Below are positions 17,593 through 27,189 of a stretch of 44,375 nt of DNA, in pieces. This stretch comes from JAJTFW01 sp964534995 (lineage in GTDB: Bacteria > Bacteroidota > Bacteroidia > AKYH767-A > OLB10). Where the stretch lies: NCBI GenBank assembly GCA_964534995.1, contig CAZHSC010000025.1:1-44375 (forward strand), given 5' to 3'. The number at the start of each line of letters is the position of its first letter. Position 1 is the first letter of the stretch. A program made the translations under genes and the position numbers. The notes under the pieces were generated by a model that saw only the letters and a program-made list of their open reading frames with translations, was not told the DNA's origin and did not search any database.

Positions 17593-18372
17593 TCAGCTAC
17601 CTTTAAATGTCGCTTTTCGCTTATTCAGAAAGGCATCGGTACCCTCCTTAAAATCCTCTGTTGTAAAACAAGCGCCAAAGCGCTCTATTTCCGCTTTGAA
17701 ACCGTTGGTATTTTTATCGTAAGCAGCATTAACGGTTTTGATAATTTCGGCGATAGCCACCGGCGCATTGGCCATGATCTTATTCAGTATTTCATGACAT
17801 TTGGGCATCAGCTCAGCAGCGGGAACTACATAGTTCACCAGGCCCAGACGAAGGGCTTCATGGGCATCGATCATATCGGCAGACATGAGTAATTCCATGG
17901 CCTTTCCCTTCCCGATGAGGAGCGGCAAACGTTGGGTACCACCGTATCCGGGAATGAGTCCCAGTTTAACTTCCGGCTGGCCGAACTTCGCATTGTCGGC
18001 AGCCACACGCATATGACAGGCCATGGCCAGTTCGCAACCTCCACCCAGGGCAAAACCATTCACCGCGGCAATCACAGGCTTGGAACAAGCTTCCACGCTG
18101 TCAAAGACATGATGGCCATGCGCGCTCAGTTCCATGCCTTCCGTGAGGCTGAAAGCAGCAAATTCACTGATATCGGCACCCGCAATAAAAGCTTTTGAGC
18201 CGCTACCGGTAAGGAGTATCCCCCTCACCTGATCATCCTTCTGCGCGGCAGCAATGGCTTCCCCCACTTCAGCAATCGTCTCTTTATTCAGGGCATTCAG
18301 CTTGTCGGGCCGGTTAATGGTGATGGTGCAAACCGACTTGTCAACACTATACAGAATATTTTTATAATTCAT
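17593..18372 (-). CDS. Enoyl-CoA hydratase (crotonase)
   Basis: Hydrates trans-2-enoyl-CoA in fatty-acid or branched-chain breakdown. Start at 18372 (MNYKNILYSV) gives the usual 259 residues; the frame is open 11 residues further without family support. Oxyanion-hole segment AFIAGADISEF (61-71) and FALGGGCELA (107-116), with catalytic Glu E114 and E134 (in GQPEVKLGLIPG), are all present, so hydratase activity is likely. It lies 59 nt after the B12-domain gene and is probably in its operon. Confidence 0.93.
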   Translation of the reverse strand: MNYKNILYSVDKSVCTITINRPDKLNALNKETIAEVGEAIAAAQKDDQVRGILLTGSGSKAFIAGADISEFAAFSLTEGMELSAHGHHVFDSVEACSKPVIAAVNGFALGGGCELAMACHMRVAADNAKFGQPEVKLGLIPGYGGTQRLPLLIGKGKAMELLMSADMIDAHEALRLGLVNYVVPAAELMPKCHEILNKIMANAPVAIAEIIKTVNAAYDKNTNGFKAEIERFGACFTTEDFKEGTDAFLNKRKATFKGS

Positions 18373-18431
18373 TTTTGATGGATTTACTGATGCAACATCT
18401 TCCATTACCCGCGAAAGACAGCATCCGTTAT

Positions 18432-18839
18432 TTATATTTTTCTTAATCTTTTGACCTCAGTAGTAATGTACTCAACCACAGCATCCGTTTCGGTGCCGGG
18501 AGGGAATAATTTCCCACAGCCCATGGCTTCCAGTTTTCTCATGTCTTCATCCGGAATAATGCCGCCTCCGGTGAGTAATATATCATCAAGTTTCTTTTCT
18601 TTCATCAGTTGAAGTAACCTCGGAAAAACAGTCATATGAGCACCACTGAGAATACTCACTCCAATGGCATCCACATCCTCCTGCTCGGCGGCATTAACAA
18701 CCATTTCGGGAGTCTGGCGGAGGCCGGTATAAATCACCTCCATTCCTGCATCGCGCAGGAACGAAGCGATCACTTTGGCACCGCGGTCGTGGCCGTCGAG
18801 GCCTACTTTAGCGATAAGGACACGGATGGGTCGTTGCAT
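18432..18839 (-). CDS. Stand-alone B12-binding domain of acyl-CoA mutase type
   Basis: Carries adenosylcobalamin for a methylmalonyl- or isobutyryl-CoA-type mutase. The 135 residues correspond only to the C-terminal B12 domain: DGHDRG (15-20) with cobalt-coordinating H17, then SILSGAH (83-89 region) and LTGGGIIPDED. The catalytic TIM-barrel subunit is not in the window and must be encoded elsewhere. In the same run as the crotonase. Confidence 0.92.
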   Translation of the reverse strand: MQRPIRVLIAKVGLDGHDRGAKVIASFLRDAGMEVIYTGLRQTPEMVVNAAEQEDVDAIGVSILSGAHMTVFPRLLQLMKEKKLDDILLTGGGIIPDEDMRKLEAMGCGKLFPPGTETDAVVEYITTEVKRLRKI

Positions 18840-18922
18840 GGCGCAAAAATCGTAAAAAAAAGCATCTTTCGTACTGAGGATTCCGGATGAAGACTGATAA
18901 AAGTCAAAAAGTACCCACTTCC

Positions 18923-18953
18923 TTTGAATAGGATATGTTTGTGATTACATTTG
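18923..18953 (+). promoter_or_regulatory. Promoter of the metal-efflux operon
   Basis: TTTG at 18923-18926, 19-nt spacer, then TACATTTG at 18946-18953: a full match to the Bacteroidota -33/-7 pattern. It sets the start of the next gene at 18962, since the earlier in-frame ATG at 18935 would lie inside the promoter. Confidence 0.75.
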
Positions 18954-18961
18954 TGGCAGAG

Positions 18962-19348
18962 ATGAAAAAAATGATTGTTTATTTTCTGCTGTCCGGTTTC
19001 CTGCTTTCGGGTACGGATATAGGACAGGTATTAAAAACCCCCTTTCTTTTTCATCACTTAAATGAACACCGGAGCGAGAATCCGGCACTTGGCTTTTCCG
19101 ACTTCCTGCAGATTCATTTTGTGACACCCGAGAGCCATGAACAACATCACGACCATGATCCTCAGTTGCCTTTTAAAAATCACGATTGTTCACACCATTC
19201 CGAAATTTTAAAGATATTTTGCCGTAAAACATCAGCAGCAAACATGACGCCCTTTGTGTGTAGCCATGGGCTAAGCGCCACTCCTGCCAGAGATCAATTG
19301 CCTCCCAGCAATTTCTTTTCAGATATCTGGAATCCCCCAAAAGCCTGA
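18962..19348 (+). CDS. Small His-rich secreted protein of metal-efflux operon
   Basis: 128 residues. Signal-like N-terminus MKKMIVYFLLSGFLLSG, then a His-rich stretch with ESHEQHHDHD and HDCSHHSE that could bind Cu, Zn or Ni. Unrecognised as a named family, but short His-rich secreted proteins often precede CusA/CzcA pumps in Bacteroidota. It is followed by the pump gene after 121 bp containing a hairpin and a palindrome. A metal buffer or sensor role is inferred. Confidence 0.75.
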   Translation: MKKMIVYFLLSGFLLSGTDIGQVLKTPFLFHHLNEHRSENPALGFSDFLQIHFVTPESHEQHHDHDPQLPFKNHDCSHHSEILKIFCRKTSAANMTPFVCSHGLSATPARDQLPPSNFFSDIWNPPKA

Positions 19349-19367
19349 TTTTATAGCTTCGTATGCT

Positions 19368-19385
19368 GCCCGCCGCTATGCGGGC
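19368..19385 (+). repeat. GC-rich hairpin in the efflux operon leader
   Basis: GCCCGC, 6-nt loop, GCGGGC between the His-rich gene and the pump gene. No U-run follows, so it is a pause, processing or regulatory hairpin rather than a clear terminator. Confidence 0.45.
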
Positions 19386-19441
19386 GGATATTGAATTCAC
19401 ATGATCCGGATCAATTTTTTATTGGTCGGGACATATCCTAT

Positions 19442-19457
19442 ATTTTAATATTAAAAT
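19442..19457. promoter_or_regulatory. Perfect 16-bp palindrome before the pump gene
   Basis: ATTTTAATATTAAAAT is its own reverse complement, 12 nt before the ATG at 19470. A second palindrome, TGATCCGGATCA, lies at 19402-19413. Either could be a metalloregulator operator; neither is a known site. Confidence 0.4.
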
Positions 19458-19469
19458 CTTGATTCCATT

Positions 19470-22400
19470 ATGCTAAATTCCATCATAAGGTTTTCGGTAA
19501 AGAATAAACTGGTAATAGGCCTCCTGACCATTGCCCTGGTCTTTTTGGGGATTTACCATTTCCAGCGCCTGCCGATTGACGCGGTACCGGACATTACCGA
19601 CAACCAGGTTCAGGTGATTACCGTTTCACCCGCCCTGGGTGCTCCCGATGTGGAGCGCCTTATTACATTCCCTGTGGAACAGGTGAACAGTAATATCCCC
19701 GGCCTTAAAGAAATCCGGAGCTTCTCCCGTTTTGGTCTATCGTTGGTTACGCTGGTCTTTACAGATCAAACCGATGTGTACTGGGCGCGGCAACAAGTGA
19801 GTGAACGCCTGCTGCAGGTCCAAAACCAGATTCCCGGAGAACTGGGCATACCCGAACTTGCCCCGGTAACCACGGGACTGGGAGAAATCTATCAATATGT
19901 ACTTCGTCCTGCCCCCGGTTTTGAAAAAAAATATGACGCCATGGAGCTACGCACATTACAGGACTGGATTGTCCGCCGGCAACTCCTCGGAGTGAAAGGG
20001 GTGGCTGACATCTCCAGTTTCGGCGGCAAACTGAAGCAATATGAAGTTGCCGTGGATGTAAAAAAACTGAACAGCTACGGCCTGAGCATCAGTGAACTCT
20101 TCAAGGCAATTTCCGGCAACAACAGTAATACCGGAGGCGCCTATATTGAAAAAGGGCCTACGGTGCTTTTCATACGTACTGAGGGCCTGGTCAACGCACT
20201 GTCCGACCTGGAAGCAATCGCAGTAAAACGGCTACCCAATGGGATTCCGGTGCTGCTGAAAGATGTGGCTGAAGTCAGGTTCGGACATGCCAACCGTTAC
20301 GGTGCAATGACCTACAATGGAGAAGGAGAAGTAGCCGGCGGTATTGTTATGATGCTGAAAGGGGCCAACTCAAGCGACGTGATTAAAACCGTGAAAGAGC
20401 GGATTACGCAAATTGAAAAAAGCCTGCCCGAAGGCGTAATCCTGGAGCCTTTCCTCGACCGTACAAAAATGGTAAACAACGCCATAGGTACCGTAGAGAA
20501 GAACCTGCTGGAAGGGGCGCTCATTGTACTTTTTGTACTTGTACTCTTTCTGGGACATCTGCGGGCCGGACTCATCGTGGCCTCTGTGATTCCCCTGTCA
20601 TTGCTCTTTGCCATTATCATGATGAATGTTTTCGGCGTTAGCGGCAACCTGATGAGCCTGGGCGCTCTTGACTTTGGACTCATTGTTGACGGAGCTGTAA
20701 TCATTGTAGAAGCGATCATGCACCGCTTCACGCATACACGGAGTCTTACGGAAGGCAGGATGCTCAATCAGGAAGAAATGAACCAGGAAGTCATCAGCGC
20801 CTCCACGCGTATGATGAACAGCGCTGTCTTTGGCCAGATCATCATCCTTATTGTGTACCTGCCCATCTTCATGCTCGAAGGCATTGAAGGAAAAATGTTC
20901 AAGCCGATGGCACAAACCGTGGCTTTCGCGCTGATGGGAGCATTCATCCTGTCGCTAACTTATGTACCCATGATGAGCAGCCTTTTTCTCAGCAAGAAAA
21001 TAAGTCACAAAAAAACCTTCTCCGATACATTGATGCAAAAAACCGAAAAGGTATTCATCAGGACGCTCGACCGTATGATCCGGAAACCTAAACCTGTCCT
21101 CATCGGATCCCTGCTGGCATTTGCAGGCAGCATCCTGCTGCTGCTGAATATGGGTGGTGAGTTTATTCCGGAACTGGAGGAGGGAGACCTGGCAGTGGAC
21201 ACCCGTGTAATGACCGGCAGTAACCTGCAAACAACTATTGAAGCAACACGCGAAGCGGCCACCCTGCTCAGGCAAAAGTTCCCGGAAGTGAAAATGGTAG
21301 TAACGAAAATCGGAAGCGGAGAGATCCCGACCGACCCTATGCCCATTGAAGCCAGCGATATGATGGTTATTTTGAAAGATAAGAAGGACTGGACTTCCGC
21401 GAAGAGCTTTGATGAACTTACGGAAAAAATGAGCCATGAACTGCAGAAGATTCCGGGAATCTCCGCCGGCTTTCAATATCCGGTGCAAATGCGCTTCAAT
21501 GAACTGATGACGGGAGCGAGGCAGGATGTGGTTTGTAAAATTTTTGGTGAAGACCTGGATACACTCACCTACTATGCAGAAAAACTGGGCCGGATTACAA
21601 AAGAGGTGGAAGGCACCCGCGACCTGTATGTGGAAAGTATGACCGGAATGCCACAGATAGTCATCCGTTACAACCGCAATGCACTGGCACAATACGGCGT
21701 CAACGTACAGGAAGTCAACAAGGCAGTAAACGCCGCATTCGCAGGGCAGTCAAGCGGTCTTGTTTTTGAAGGGGAACGGCGCTTCGACCTCGTCATCCGC
21801 CTTGCGCACGAATTGCGCAGGGATGCCGATGATGTCAAAAACCTGCTGATACCCGCTCCAGACGGGTCCAGGATACCGCTTTACCAGGTGGCGGATGTAG
21901 AAGTTAAAAACGGACCCAACCAGATCCAGCGTGAGGATGCGAAACGGCGGATCACCATTGGTTTTAATGTCAGGGGCAGGGATGTACAGAGCATTGTTCA
22001 TGAGCTGGAGGAGAAAGCCGCTGCTTCTATCAAGCTGCCTCCCGGATACTACATCACATACGGCGGCTCCTTTGAGAACCTGGTGGAAGCCAAACAACGG
22101 TTAAGCATAGCCGTACCATTGGCCTTAGGCCTGATCTTCCTCTTGTTGTATTTCGCATTCGGTTCCCTGGGACAGGGCCTGCTCATTTTTTCGGCGATTC
22201 CGCTTTCCGCCATCGGCGGCGTGATCGCACTCAGTCTGCGCGGCCTTCCGTTCAGCATCAGCGCAGGCATCGGGTTCATCGCTCTTTTTGGGGTGGCGGT
22301 GCTGAATGGCATTGTACTCCTGTCAGAATTCAACCGTCTGCGAAAAGACGGTATCATGGATCCGGTGGAGATTGTCAGGCGCGGCACCATGACGCGGCTC

Positions 22401-23828
22401 CGGCCGGTACTGATGACCGCCGCGGTCGCATCACTGGGCTTCCTGCCCATGGCGCTGAGTCAGGGGGCCGGTGCGGAAGTACAGCGGCCGCTCGCCACGG
22501 TGGTGATAGGGGGACTGATCTCCGCCACTTTCCTCACCCTTGTACTGGTACCTATACTCTACATTCGACGTTATAGTATGCTCAACAAACGACATATGAA
22601 AAAAGCCCTGGTGCTGATCCTGCTTCTTCCCGCCTGGGCCGCTGAAGCGCAGCAAGCCATCCCCCTGTCATCCGCACTCGACTCCCTGATAAGTAATCCG
22701 GGCATAAAAGCCAGAACGCTGCAGGCCGTGTATTATAACCACCAGAAAAAGAGCAGCTGGGAACCCGGAACAACCACCGTCAGCGGAGAATTCGGACAGG
22801 TAAACAGCTTTAGTCAGGATCAGAAATTCGTAATCAGTCAGGGATTTGAGCTACCGTTTACGTACATACGAAAATCACAGGTTAACCAGGCGGGCATGGA
22901 ATTGTCCGGCCAGCAGTTGCGCGAAGAACAGCTGAAGCTGACAGAGCAGCTATATCTGCTTTACACCGACATCAGCGCCGTAGTACAGGAGCTGGAACTC
23001 CTCAAAAGGGCGGATTCCGTATACACCGCTTACGCTGAACGGGCCGGTATGCAGGTTCTGTATGGCAGCGGAAACCACAGCGATGAAGCCTACGCGAACC
23101 TGCTTCGGGGAGAATGGCACCTGAGCTACCGCCAGAAAAGCATGGAACTGGAAAAACTGAACGCTCAGCTAACACTGCTTCTTCACAGCCCTGTGCCCAT
23201 CATTGCCGACCTCAGCGGATTTGAGCCTGAAAATAAACTTCCCACTCCTGTCGAAGATGCAGAACTGCAACAGCATCCGTTGCTATCCATCGCGCAGGCG
23301 GAAGAAAAAATGGCACATGCACGCACCCTGCTTGAGAAAGCACAGTCATGGCCAGGCATCAGCATCGGCTATTTCAACCAGACGATCAAAGGATGGCAAC
23401 GCAAAGGGGATTCGGAAATATACTTTGACGGCCGTGACCGCTTTGATGGCGTGCAACTGGGGCTGAGCCTGCCCCTCTTCTATAATTTCAGGGTGAACCG
23501 TGTAAATGCCCTGAAAACGGAAGAGGCCATCGCCTTTGAGCTGCGCAGGAAAAGTGAGGAAATACTCCGCATACAATACCGCGAAGCTTATTCCGGATTA
23601 CACGTAGCCCTGGTAAAGATGAAATGGTATAAAGAGCAGGGGTTGCCCGGGGCGCGTATCATCGAAGCGGAAGCTTCCAGGCGATTGCAATCAGGCGATA
23701 TAGACTTTATGCAATGGGCGCTGCTCACAGGCAAAGCCATGGAAACACAACAAAACTTCTTTGAAACCGAGCGTGACTATCGAAGGTCGCTCATTCACAT
23801 TCATTCTTTCACCGGTAATCTCAGATAA
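19470..23828 (+). CDS. CusA/CzcA heavy-metal RND pump fused to TolC-type channel
   Basis: Proton-driven export of Cu(I)/Ag(I) or Zn/Co/Cd. Residues 1-1040 are a complete HME-RND transporter: a start like that of CusA (FSVKNKLVIGL), LPIDAVPDITDNQVQV, and the transmembrane relay GALDFGLIVDGAVIIVEA with the essential Asp; a second set of membrane segments ends near VLVPILYI. From residue 1043 the frame continues into MKKALVLILLLPAWAAEAQ, an internal signal-peptide-like segment, and then a TolC/CusC-like outer-membrane factor (about 1065-1452, helical, SNPGI, LTEQLYLLYTDI). Pump and outer-membrane channel thus form one polypeptide. The adaptor gene starts 2 nt after the stop. Confidence 0.93.
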   Translation: MLNSIIRFSVKNKLVIGLLTIALVFLGIYHFQRLPIDAVPDITDNQVQVITVSPALGAPDVERLITFPVEQVNSNIPGLKEIRSFSRFGLSLVTLVFTDQTDVYWARQQVSERLLQVQNQIPGELGIPELAPVTTGLGEIYQYVLRPAPGFEKKYDAMELRTLQDWIVRRQLLGVKGVADISSFGGKLKQYEVAVDVKKLNSYGLSISELFKAISGNNSNTGGAYIEKGPTVLFIRTEGLVNALSDLEAIAVKRLPNGIPVLLKDVAEVRFGHANRYGAMTYNGEGEVAGGIVMMLKGANSSDVIKTVKERITQIEKSLPEGVILEPFLDRTKMVNNAIGTVEKNLLEGALIVLFVLVLFLGHLRAGLIVASVIPLSLLFAIIMMNVFGVSGNLMSLGALDFGLIVDGAVIIVEAIMHRFTHTRSLTEGRMLNQEEMNQEVISASTRMMNSAVFGQIIILIVYLPIFMLEGIEGKMFKPMAQTVAFALMGAFILSLTYVPMMSSLFLSKKISHKKTFSDTLMQKTEKVFIRTLDRMIRKPKPVLIGSLLAFAGSILLLLNMGGEFIPELEEGDLAVDTRVMTGSNLQTTIEATREAATLLRQKFPEVKMVVTKIGSGEIPTDPMPIEASDMMVILKDKKDWTSAKSFDELTEKMSHELQKIPGISAGFQYPVQMRFNELMTGARQDVVCKIFGEDLDTLTYYAEKLGRITKEVEGTRDLYVESMTGMPQIVIRYNRNALAQYGVNVQEVNKAVNAAFAGQSSGLVFEGERRFDLVIRLAHELRRDADDVKNLLIPAPDGSRIPLYQVADVEVKNGPNQIQREDAKRRITIGFNVRGRDVQSIVHELEEKAAASIKLPPGYYITYGGSFENLVEAKQRLSIAVPLALGLIFLLLYFAFGSLGQGLLIFSAIPLSAIGGVIALSLRGLPFSISAGIGFIALFGVAVLNGIVLLSEFNRLRKDGIMDPVEIVRRGTMTRLRPVLMTAAVASLGFLPMALSQGAGAEVQRPLATVVIGGLISATFLTLVLVPILYIRRYSMLNKRHMKKALVLILLLPAWAAEAQQAIPLSSALDSLISNPGIKARTLQAVYYNHQKKSSWEPGTTTVSGEFGQVNSFSQDQKFVISQGFELPFTYIRKSQVNQAGMELSGQQLREEQLKLTEQLYLLYTDISAVVQELELLKRADSVYTAYAERAGMQVLYGSGNHSDEAYANLLRGEWHLSYRQKSMELEKLNAQLTLLLHSPVPIIADLSGFEPENKLPTPVEDAELQQHPLLSIAQAEEKMAHARTLLEKAQSWPGISIGYFNQTIKGWQRKGDSEIYFDGRDRFDGVQLGLSLPLFYNFRVNRVNALKTEEAIAFELRRKSEEILRIQYREAYSGLHVALVKMKWYKEQGLPGARIIEAEASRRLQSGDIDFMQWALLTGKAMETQQNFFETERDYRRSLIHIHSFTGNLR

Positions 23829-23830
23829 TC

Positions 23831-24964
23831 ATGAACAAACAAAATATCTTCCTCCTTTCCTTCCTCTTGCTGGGCGCCTGCAACTCTAACGTTGAAAATA
23901 CGGACAGCGCGGAAGGAACCACTACTGAAACACAGGTGACACTGAGTCCTGAACAGATAAAGCGGGCCGGAATTGTAACCGGCAAAGTTGAAAAGAAAGC
24001 CATTTCCTCACGCCTGCTTGTAAACGGAATCATCGATGTCCCTCCTCAAAACATGATTTCAGTCACCTTCCCCCCGGGGGGCTTCCTCAGGTCCACCAAG
24101 CTACTACCTGGTATGCATATCCGCAAAGGTGAGACACTGGCCGTTATGGAGGACGCGGGGCTGGTGCGTATGCAGCAGGATTACCTGAATGCCAGGATCC
24201 GTAACCGGCAGCTTGAAACGGAATATAAGCGGCAGCAGGAACTTAACGCGACAAAAACCAGCAGCGATAAAATATTTCAGGAAAGCGCAGCAGCGTATAC
24301 AAGCGGTAAAATTACGGAGAAAGCCCTGGCTGAACAGTTAAAGCTGGCCGGTATTGACCCAAACACCCTGGATGAAAACACCCTGTCGGGGAGTGTCGCG
24401 CTGCGTTCACCCATTGACGGGTATGTGGCCTCCGTAAAAGTGAACACCGGCGCCTATGTGCAACCCGGTGATGAAATGTTTACGCTGGTAGACCCGGGTG
24501 ACATACACCTCAACCTTACCGTATTTGAAAAAGACATACGTTTCCTGCAAGCAGGCCAGAAAGTGAGCGCATGGACCAATTCAAATCCCGAAAAGAAACA
24601 CCTGGCGACCATATTGCTCATTGGAAAGGAACTCGATGAGCACCGCAGCGTTGAAGTTCACTGTCATTTTGAAAAATACGATCCGCTATTGCTGCCGGGG
24701 ATGTTCATCAACGCGGAAATTGAAACCCTGGAAAAGACAGCCGACCTGGTACCTGAAACCGCCGTGGTTACTTACCAGGACCGGAATTACATATTCAGGG
24801 TAGACGCGGAAGGAAAATACAGTATGATGGAAGTACACATTGGCTGGAAGGATAAGGGACTGGTTGAAATCACTCCCGCTGACACGCAATCCCGTTTGCC
24901 GGAACTACTGGTTACCGGTAAAGCCTATACCCTGTTGATGCAATTGATGAATAAAGGTGAATAA
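23831..24964 (+). CDS. RND periplasmic adaptor (CusB-like lipoprotein)
   Basis: Links the RND pump to its channel. Lipobox LLGAC with lipid Cys C17, then the HlyD fold: barrel-sandwich (MISVTFPPGGFLRS, GMHIRKGETLAVMED), helical hairpin (about 105-165, NARIRNRQLETEYKRQQEL core), a second lipoyl half (RSPIDGYVASVKVNTG) and beta-barrel. Length 377 suits CusB/CzcB. It starts 2 nt after the pump gene, so it is co-translated. Confidence 0.93.
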   Translation: MNKQNIFLLSFLLLGACNSNVENTDSAEGTTTETQVTLSPEQIKRAGIVTGKVEKKAISSRLLVNGIIDVPPQNMISVTFPPGGFLRSTKLLPGMHIRKGETLAVMEDAGLVRMQQDYLNARIRNRQLETEYKRQQELNATKTSSDKIFQESAAAYTSGKITEKALAEQLKLAGIDPNTLDENTLSGSVALRSPIDGYVASVKVNTGAYVQPGDEMFTLVDPGDIHLNLTVFEKDIRFLQAGQKVSAWTNSNPEKKHLATILLIGKELDEHRSVEVHCHFEKYDPLLLPGMFINAEIETLEKTADLVPETAVVTYQDRNYIFRVDAEGKYSMMEVHIGWKDKGLVEITPADTQSRLPELLVTGKAYTLLMQLMNKGE

Positions 24965-25020
24965 TCACCTTTTCATTTACCTAAACAGAGGGGGGAAAAC
25001 CATGATCAACAAGATGGATA

Positions 25021-25040
25021 TATCCGGTAAAAGCCGGATA
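25021..25040. terminator. Hairpin between convergent genes
   Basis: TATCCGG, 6-nt loop, CCGGATA between the efflux operon end and the kinase gene. No strong U-run in either direction, so only a possible terminator. Confidence 0.35.
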
Positions 25041-25048
25041 AAACAGTA

Positions 25049-25972
25049 TTACACCAGGGTGATATCAAACTGAACGAGGTCGATGAATTGCTGTACGCGT
25101 TCATCCACTTCAATATCAGTGAGGCTTACTACACGTTCCAGGCCAAATTTCTCCACACAAAAGGAGGCCATGGCGGAACCATAAATCACTCCGCGTTTCA
25201 TGGATTCAAAGGAAATATCACCGGTACTGTTCAGATAACCGATAAATCCCCCGGCAAAAGTGTCGCCGGCACCGGTAGGGTCAAATACATCCTCTAACGG
25301 TAAGGCAGGTGCGAAAAATACATTGTTACTATGGAAGAGCAAAGCACCATGTTCACCTTTTTTAATGATCAGGTATTTGGGGCCCATGGCCAGCACTTTG
25401 CGGGCAGCCTTAACCAGCGAATACTCCCCGGTTAACTGCCTGGCTTCAGCGTCGTTGATGGTCAGCACATCCACCATGGCAATCATCTTCATCAGATCGG
25501 GCATGGCCACTTCCATCCAGAAGTTCATGGTATCCATCACCACCAGCTTCGGGCGCTTTTTGAGCCGCTGCAGCACCGACATCTGTATGGAGGGCATCAG
25601 GTTGCCCAGCATGAGGAATTCGCAATCCTGATAGGCTTCGGGTATCACAGGATCAAAGGTACTCAGCACATTGAGCTGGGTATCGAGGGTGTCGCGGGAG
25701 TTCATATCCTCATGGTACTTGCCCGACCAAAAAAATGTTTTTTCTCCTTTCTTGATCTGCAATCCTTCGGTACTGATACCCCTTTGCTGCATCATGGCTA
25801 TGGCTTCCTGTGGAAAATCCTCACCCACCACTGAAACAAGGTTTATATTTTTTTTAAAGTAAGAAGCCGACATGGCAGCATAGGTGGCTGCCCCACCAAT
25901 GATTTTATCCGTTTTACCGAAAGGAGTTTCAATAGCGTCGAAGGCGACAGTACCAATTACAAGGAGGCTCAT
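25049..25972 (-). CDS. PfkB-family sugar or nucleoside kinase
   Basis: Phosphorylates a sugar or nucleoside with ATP. N-terminal IIGGAATYAA (24-33) is the substrate-side glycine motif, and DPTGAGDTFAGG (231-242) is the second PfkB signature with catalytic base D237 and anion hole. Length 307 is usual. The substrate cannot be read from the motifs; adenosine, ribose and fructose derivatives are options. Monocistronic. Confidence 0.92.
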   Translation of the reverse strand: MSLLVIGTVAFDAIETPFGKTDKIIGGAATYAAMSASYFKKNINLVSVVGEDFPQEAIAMMQQRGISTEGLQIKKGEKTFFWSGKYHEDMNSRDTLDTQLNVLSTFDPVIPEAYQDCEFLMLGNLMPSIQMSVLQRLKKRPKLVVMDTMNFWMEVAMPDLMKMIAMVDVLTINDAEARQLTGEYSLVKAARKVLAMGPKYLIIKKGEHGALLFHSNNVFFAPALPLEDVFDPTGAGDTFAGGFIGYLNSTGDISFESMKRGVIYGSAMASFCVEKFGLERVVSLTDIEVDERVQQFIDLVQFDITLV

Positions 25973-26221
25973 GTGGGCTGTAGGTTGAGTGTTAAGATTA
26001 TTTTACCGCTTGCGAAATTACTCAGTAAGACGATATCCACCGACTAAAACATGATAATGTTTTAACGGCCCATTGCCGTTGAATGCGAATGCCAAGCCCT
26101 TGATTTACCTTTATTTCGTACACCATTCATATAACCCAATTTAGCTGACTCCTCCTGTGCCGGTGATTAATGTCACCAGAGCCTGATGACAGCGGTCAAT
26201 AATTACGGCCTGTGGACTCAT

Positions 26222-26229
26222 TAACTTTG
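26222..26229 (+). promoter_or_regulatory. Promoter -7 box for the secreted protein gene
   Basis: TAACTTTG, an exact TAnnTTTG match, 20 nt before the ATG at 26250. No good -33 TTTG seen. The rest of 25973-26249 has nothing recognised. Confidence 0.5.
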
Positions 26230-26249
26230 TTAAAATATCAAACTCCAAA

Positions 26250-27137
26250 ATGAAATCCATTCTCCGCCTGCTCCTCCTGACCTTATGCATGTATTCACCT
26301 GTTGCCGCGCAAAACATACCCAATGGCGGCTTTGAGAACTGGACCAACATGGGTAGTTACTTCGAACCCGATGGATGGGGCACACTCAACAGTGTAACAA
26401 GTGCCCAGTCTATTTATACAGTCACCCGGGGAAACCCCGGAAATCCCGGCTCTTATTATATCAAGATTACCAGCAAGAGTGCGGGTGCTATGGGAGTAAT
26501 ACCAGGAATTGCAGTTTGCGGAAGCATGAACAGCCTGACCATGACCCCCGAGTACGGCTTTGCTTTTAACCAACGGCCTGCCAACCTTAGCGGAAGCTGG
26601 CAACATATGATTTTTGGCAGCAGCCAGGGCTATATTGATATACAGTTAACAAGATGGGATGGCAACCAACGGATTCCGGTGGCCAGCGCACACAGGAATT
26701 TAACGGGGATGGCCATGAACTGGGCCAGCTTCAGCATTCCGCTTATCTATACCGATGGAAATAATCCTGATACCTGCATGATCATCTTGTCGGCCAGCGG
26801 GCCACAGCCATCAAACGGCGACTATTTATGGGTTGATAATCTGGCCTTCAATGGTACGGTAACCGGAGAATCGTCGTTGGCGGCAGAGCCAAAGCGCTTA
26901 TTCAGTCTTCAGCCCATCCCTGCCAAAGAAGTGCTCTATGTTATCCCCGGGAAGGAAGATTGCAAGCTCACAGACCTTTACCTCCTGGATTTAAATGGAA
27001 GAATTATAAAATCTTATCCTGCAATAAATTGCATTCATACAACACCGATTTCGCTGGAGGGGATTCCATCGGGGACCTATATGATACAAGGGGTTAGTGC
27101 CACGGGAAGTTTCGTGCAAAGGTTCACAAAAGAGTAA
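26250..27137 (+). CDS. Secreted protein with type IX-type sorting domain
   Basis: Signal peptide 1-20 (ends VAAQ), a mature part starting NIPNGGFENW like PCMD-type or other carbohydrate-binding-like beta sandwiches seen in Bacteroidota exoproteins, then a C-terminal domain of about 75 residues (LFSLQPIPAKEVLYV, LLDLNGRIIKSY, GTYMIQGVSATGSFVQRF). The last segment has the type A sorting pattern: N-terminal P-x-P/A-x3-L, ...L-x-D-x-x-G..., and closing G-x-Y-x-[LIV]. It is expected to be exported by the type IX system and anchored to the surface. Enzyme activity is not evident. Confidence 0.8.
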   Translation: MKSILRLLLLTLCMYSPVAAQNIPNGGFENWTNMGSYFEPDGWGTLNSVTSAQSIYTVTRGNPGNPGSYYIKITSKSAGAMGVIPGIAVCGSMNSLTMTPEYGFAFNQRPANLSGSWQHMIFGSSQGYIDIQLTRWDGNQRIPVASAHRNLTGMAMNWASFSIPLIYTDGNNPDTCMIILSASGPQPSNGDYLWVDNLAFNGTVTGESSLAAEPKRLFSLQPIPAKEVLYVIPGKEDCKLTDLYLLDLNGRIIKSYPAINCIHTTPISLEGIPSGTYMIQGVSATGSFVQRFTKE

Positions 27138-27189
27138 AGGCTAAATTTTACATATATCTGGTTTATAAGCAATTAAATAACAGTCAGGC

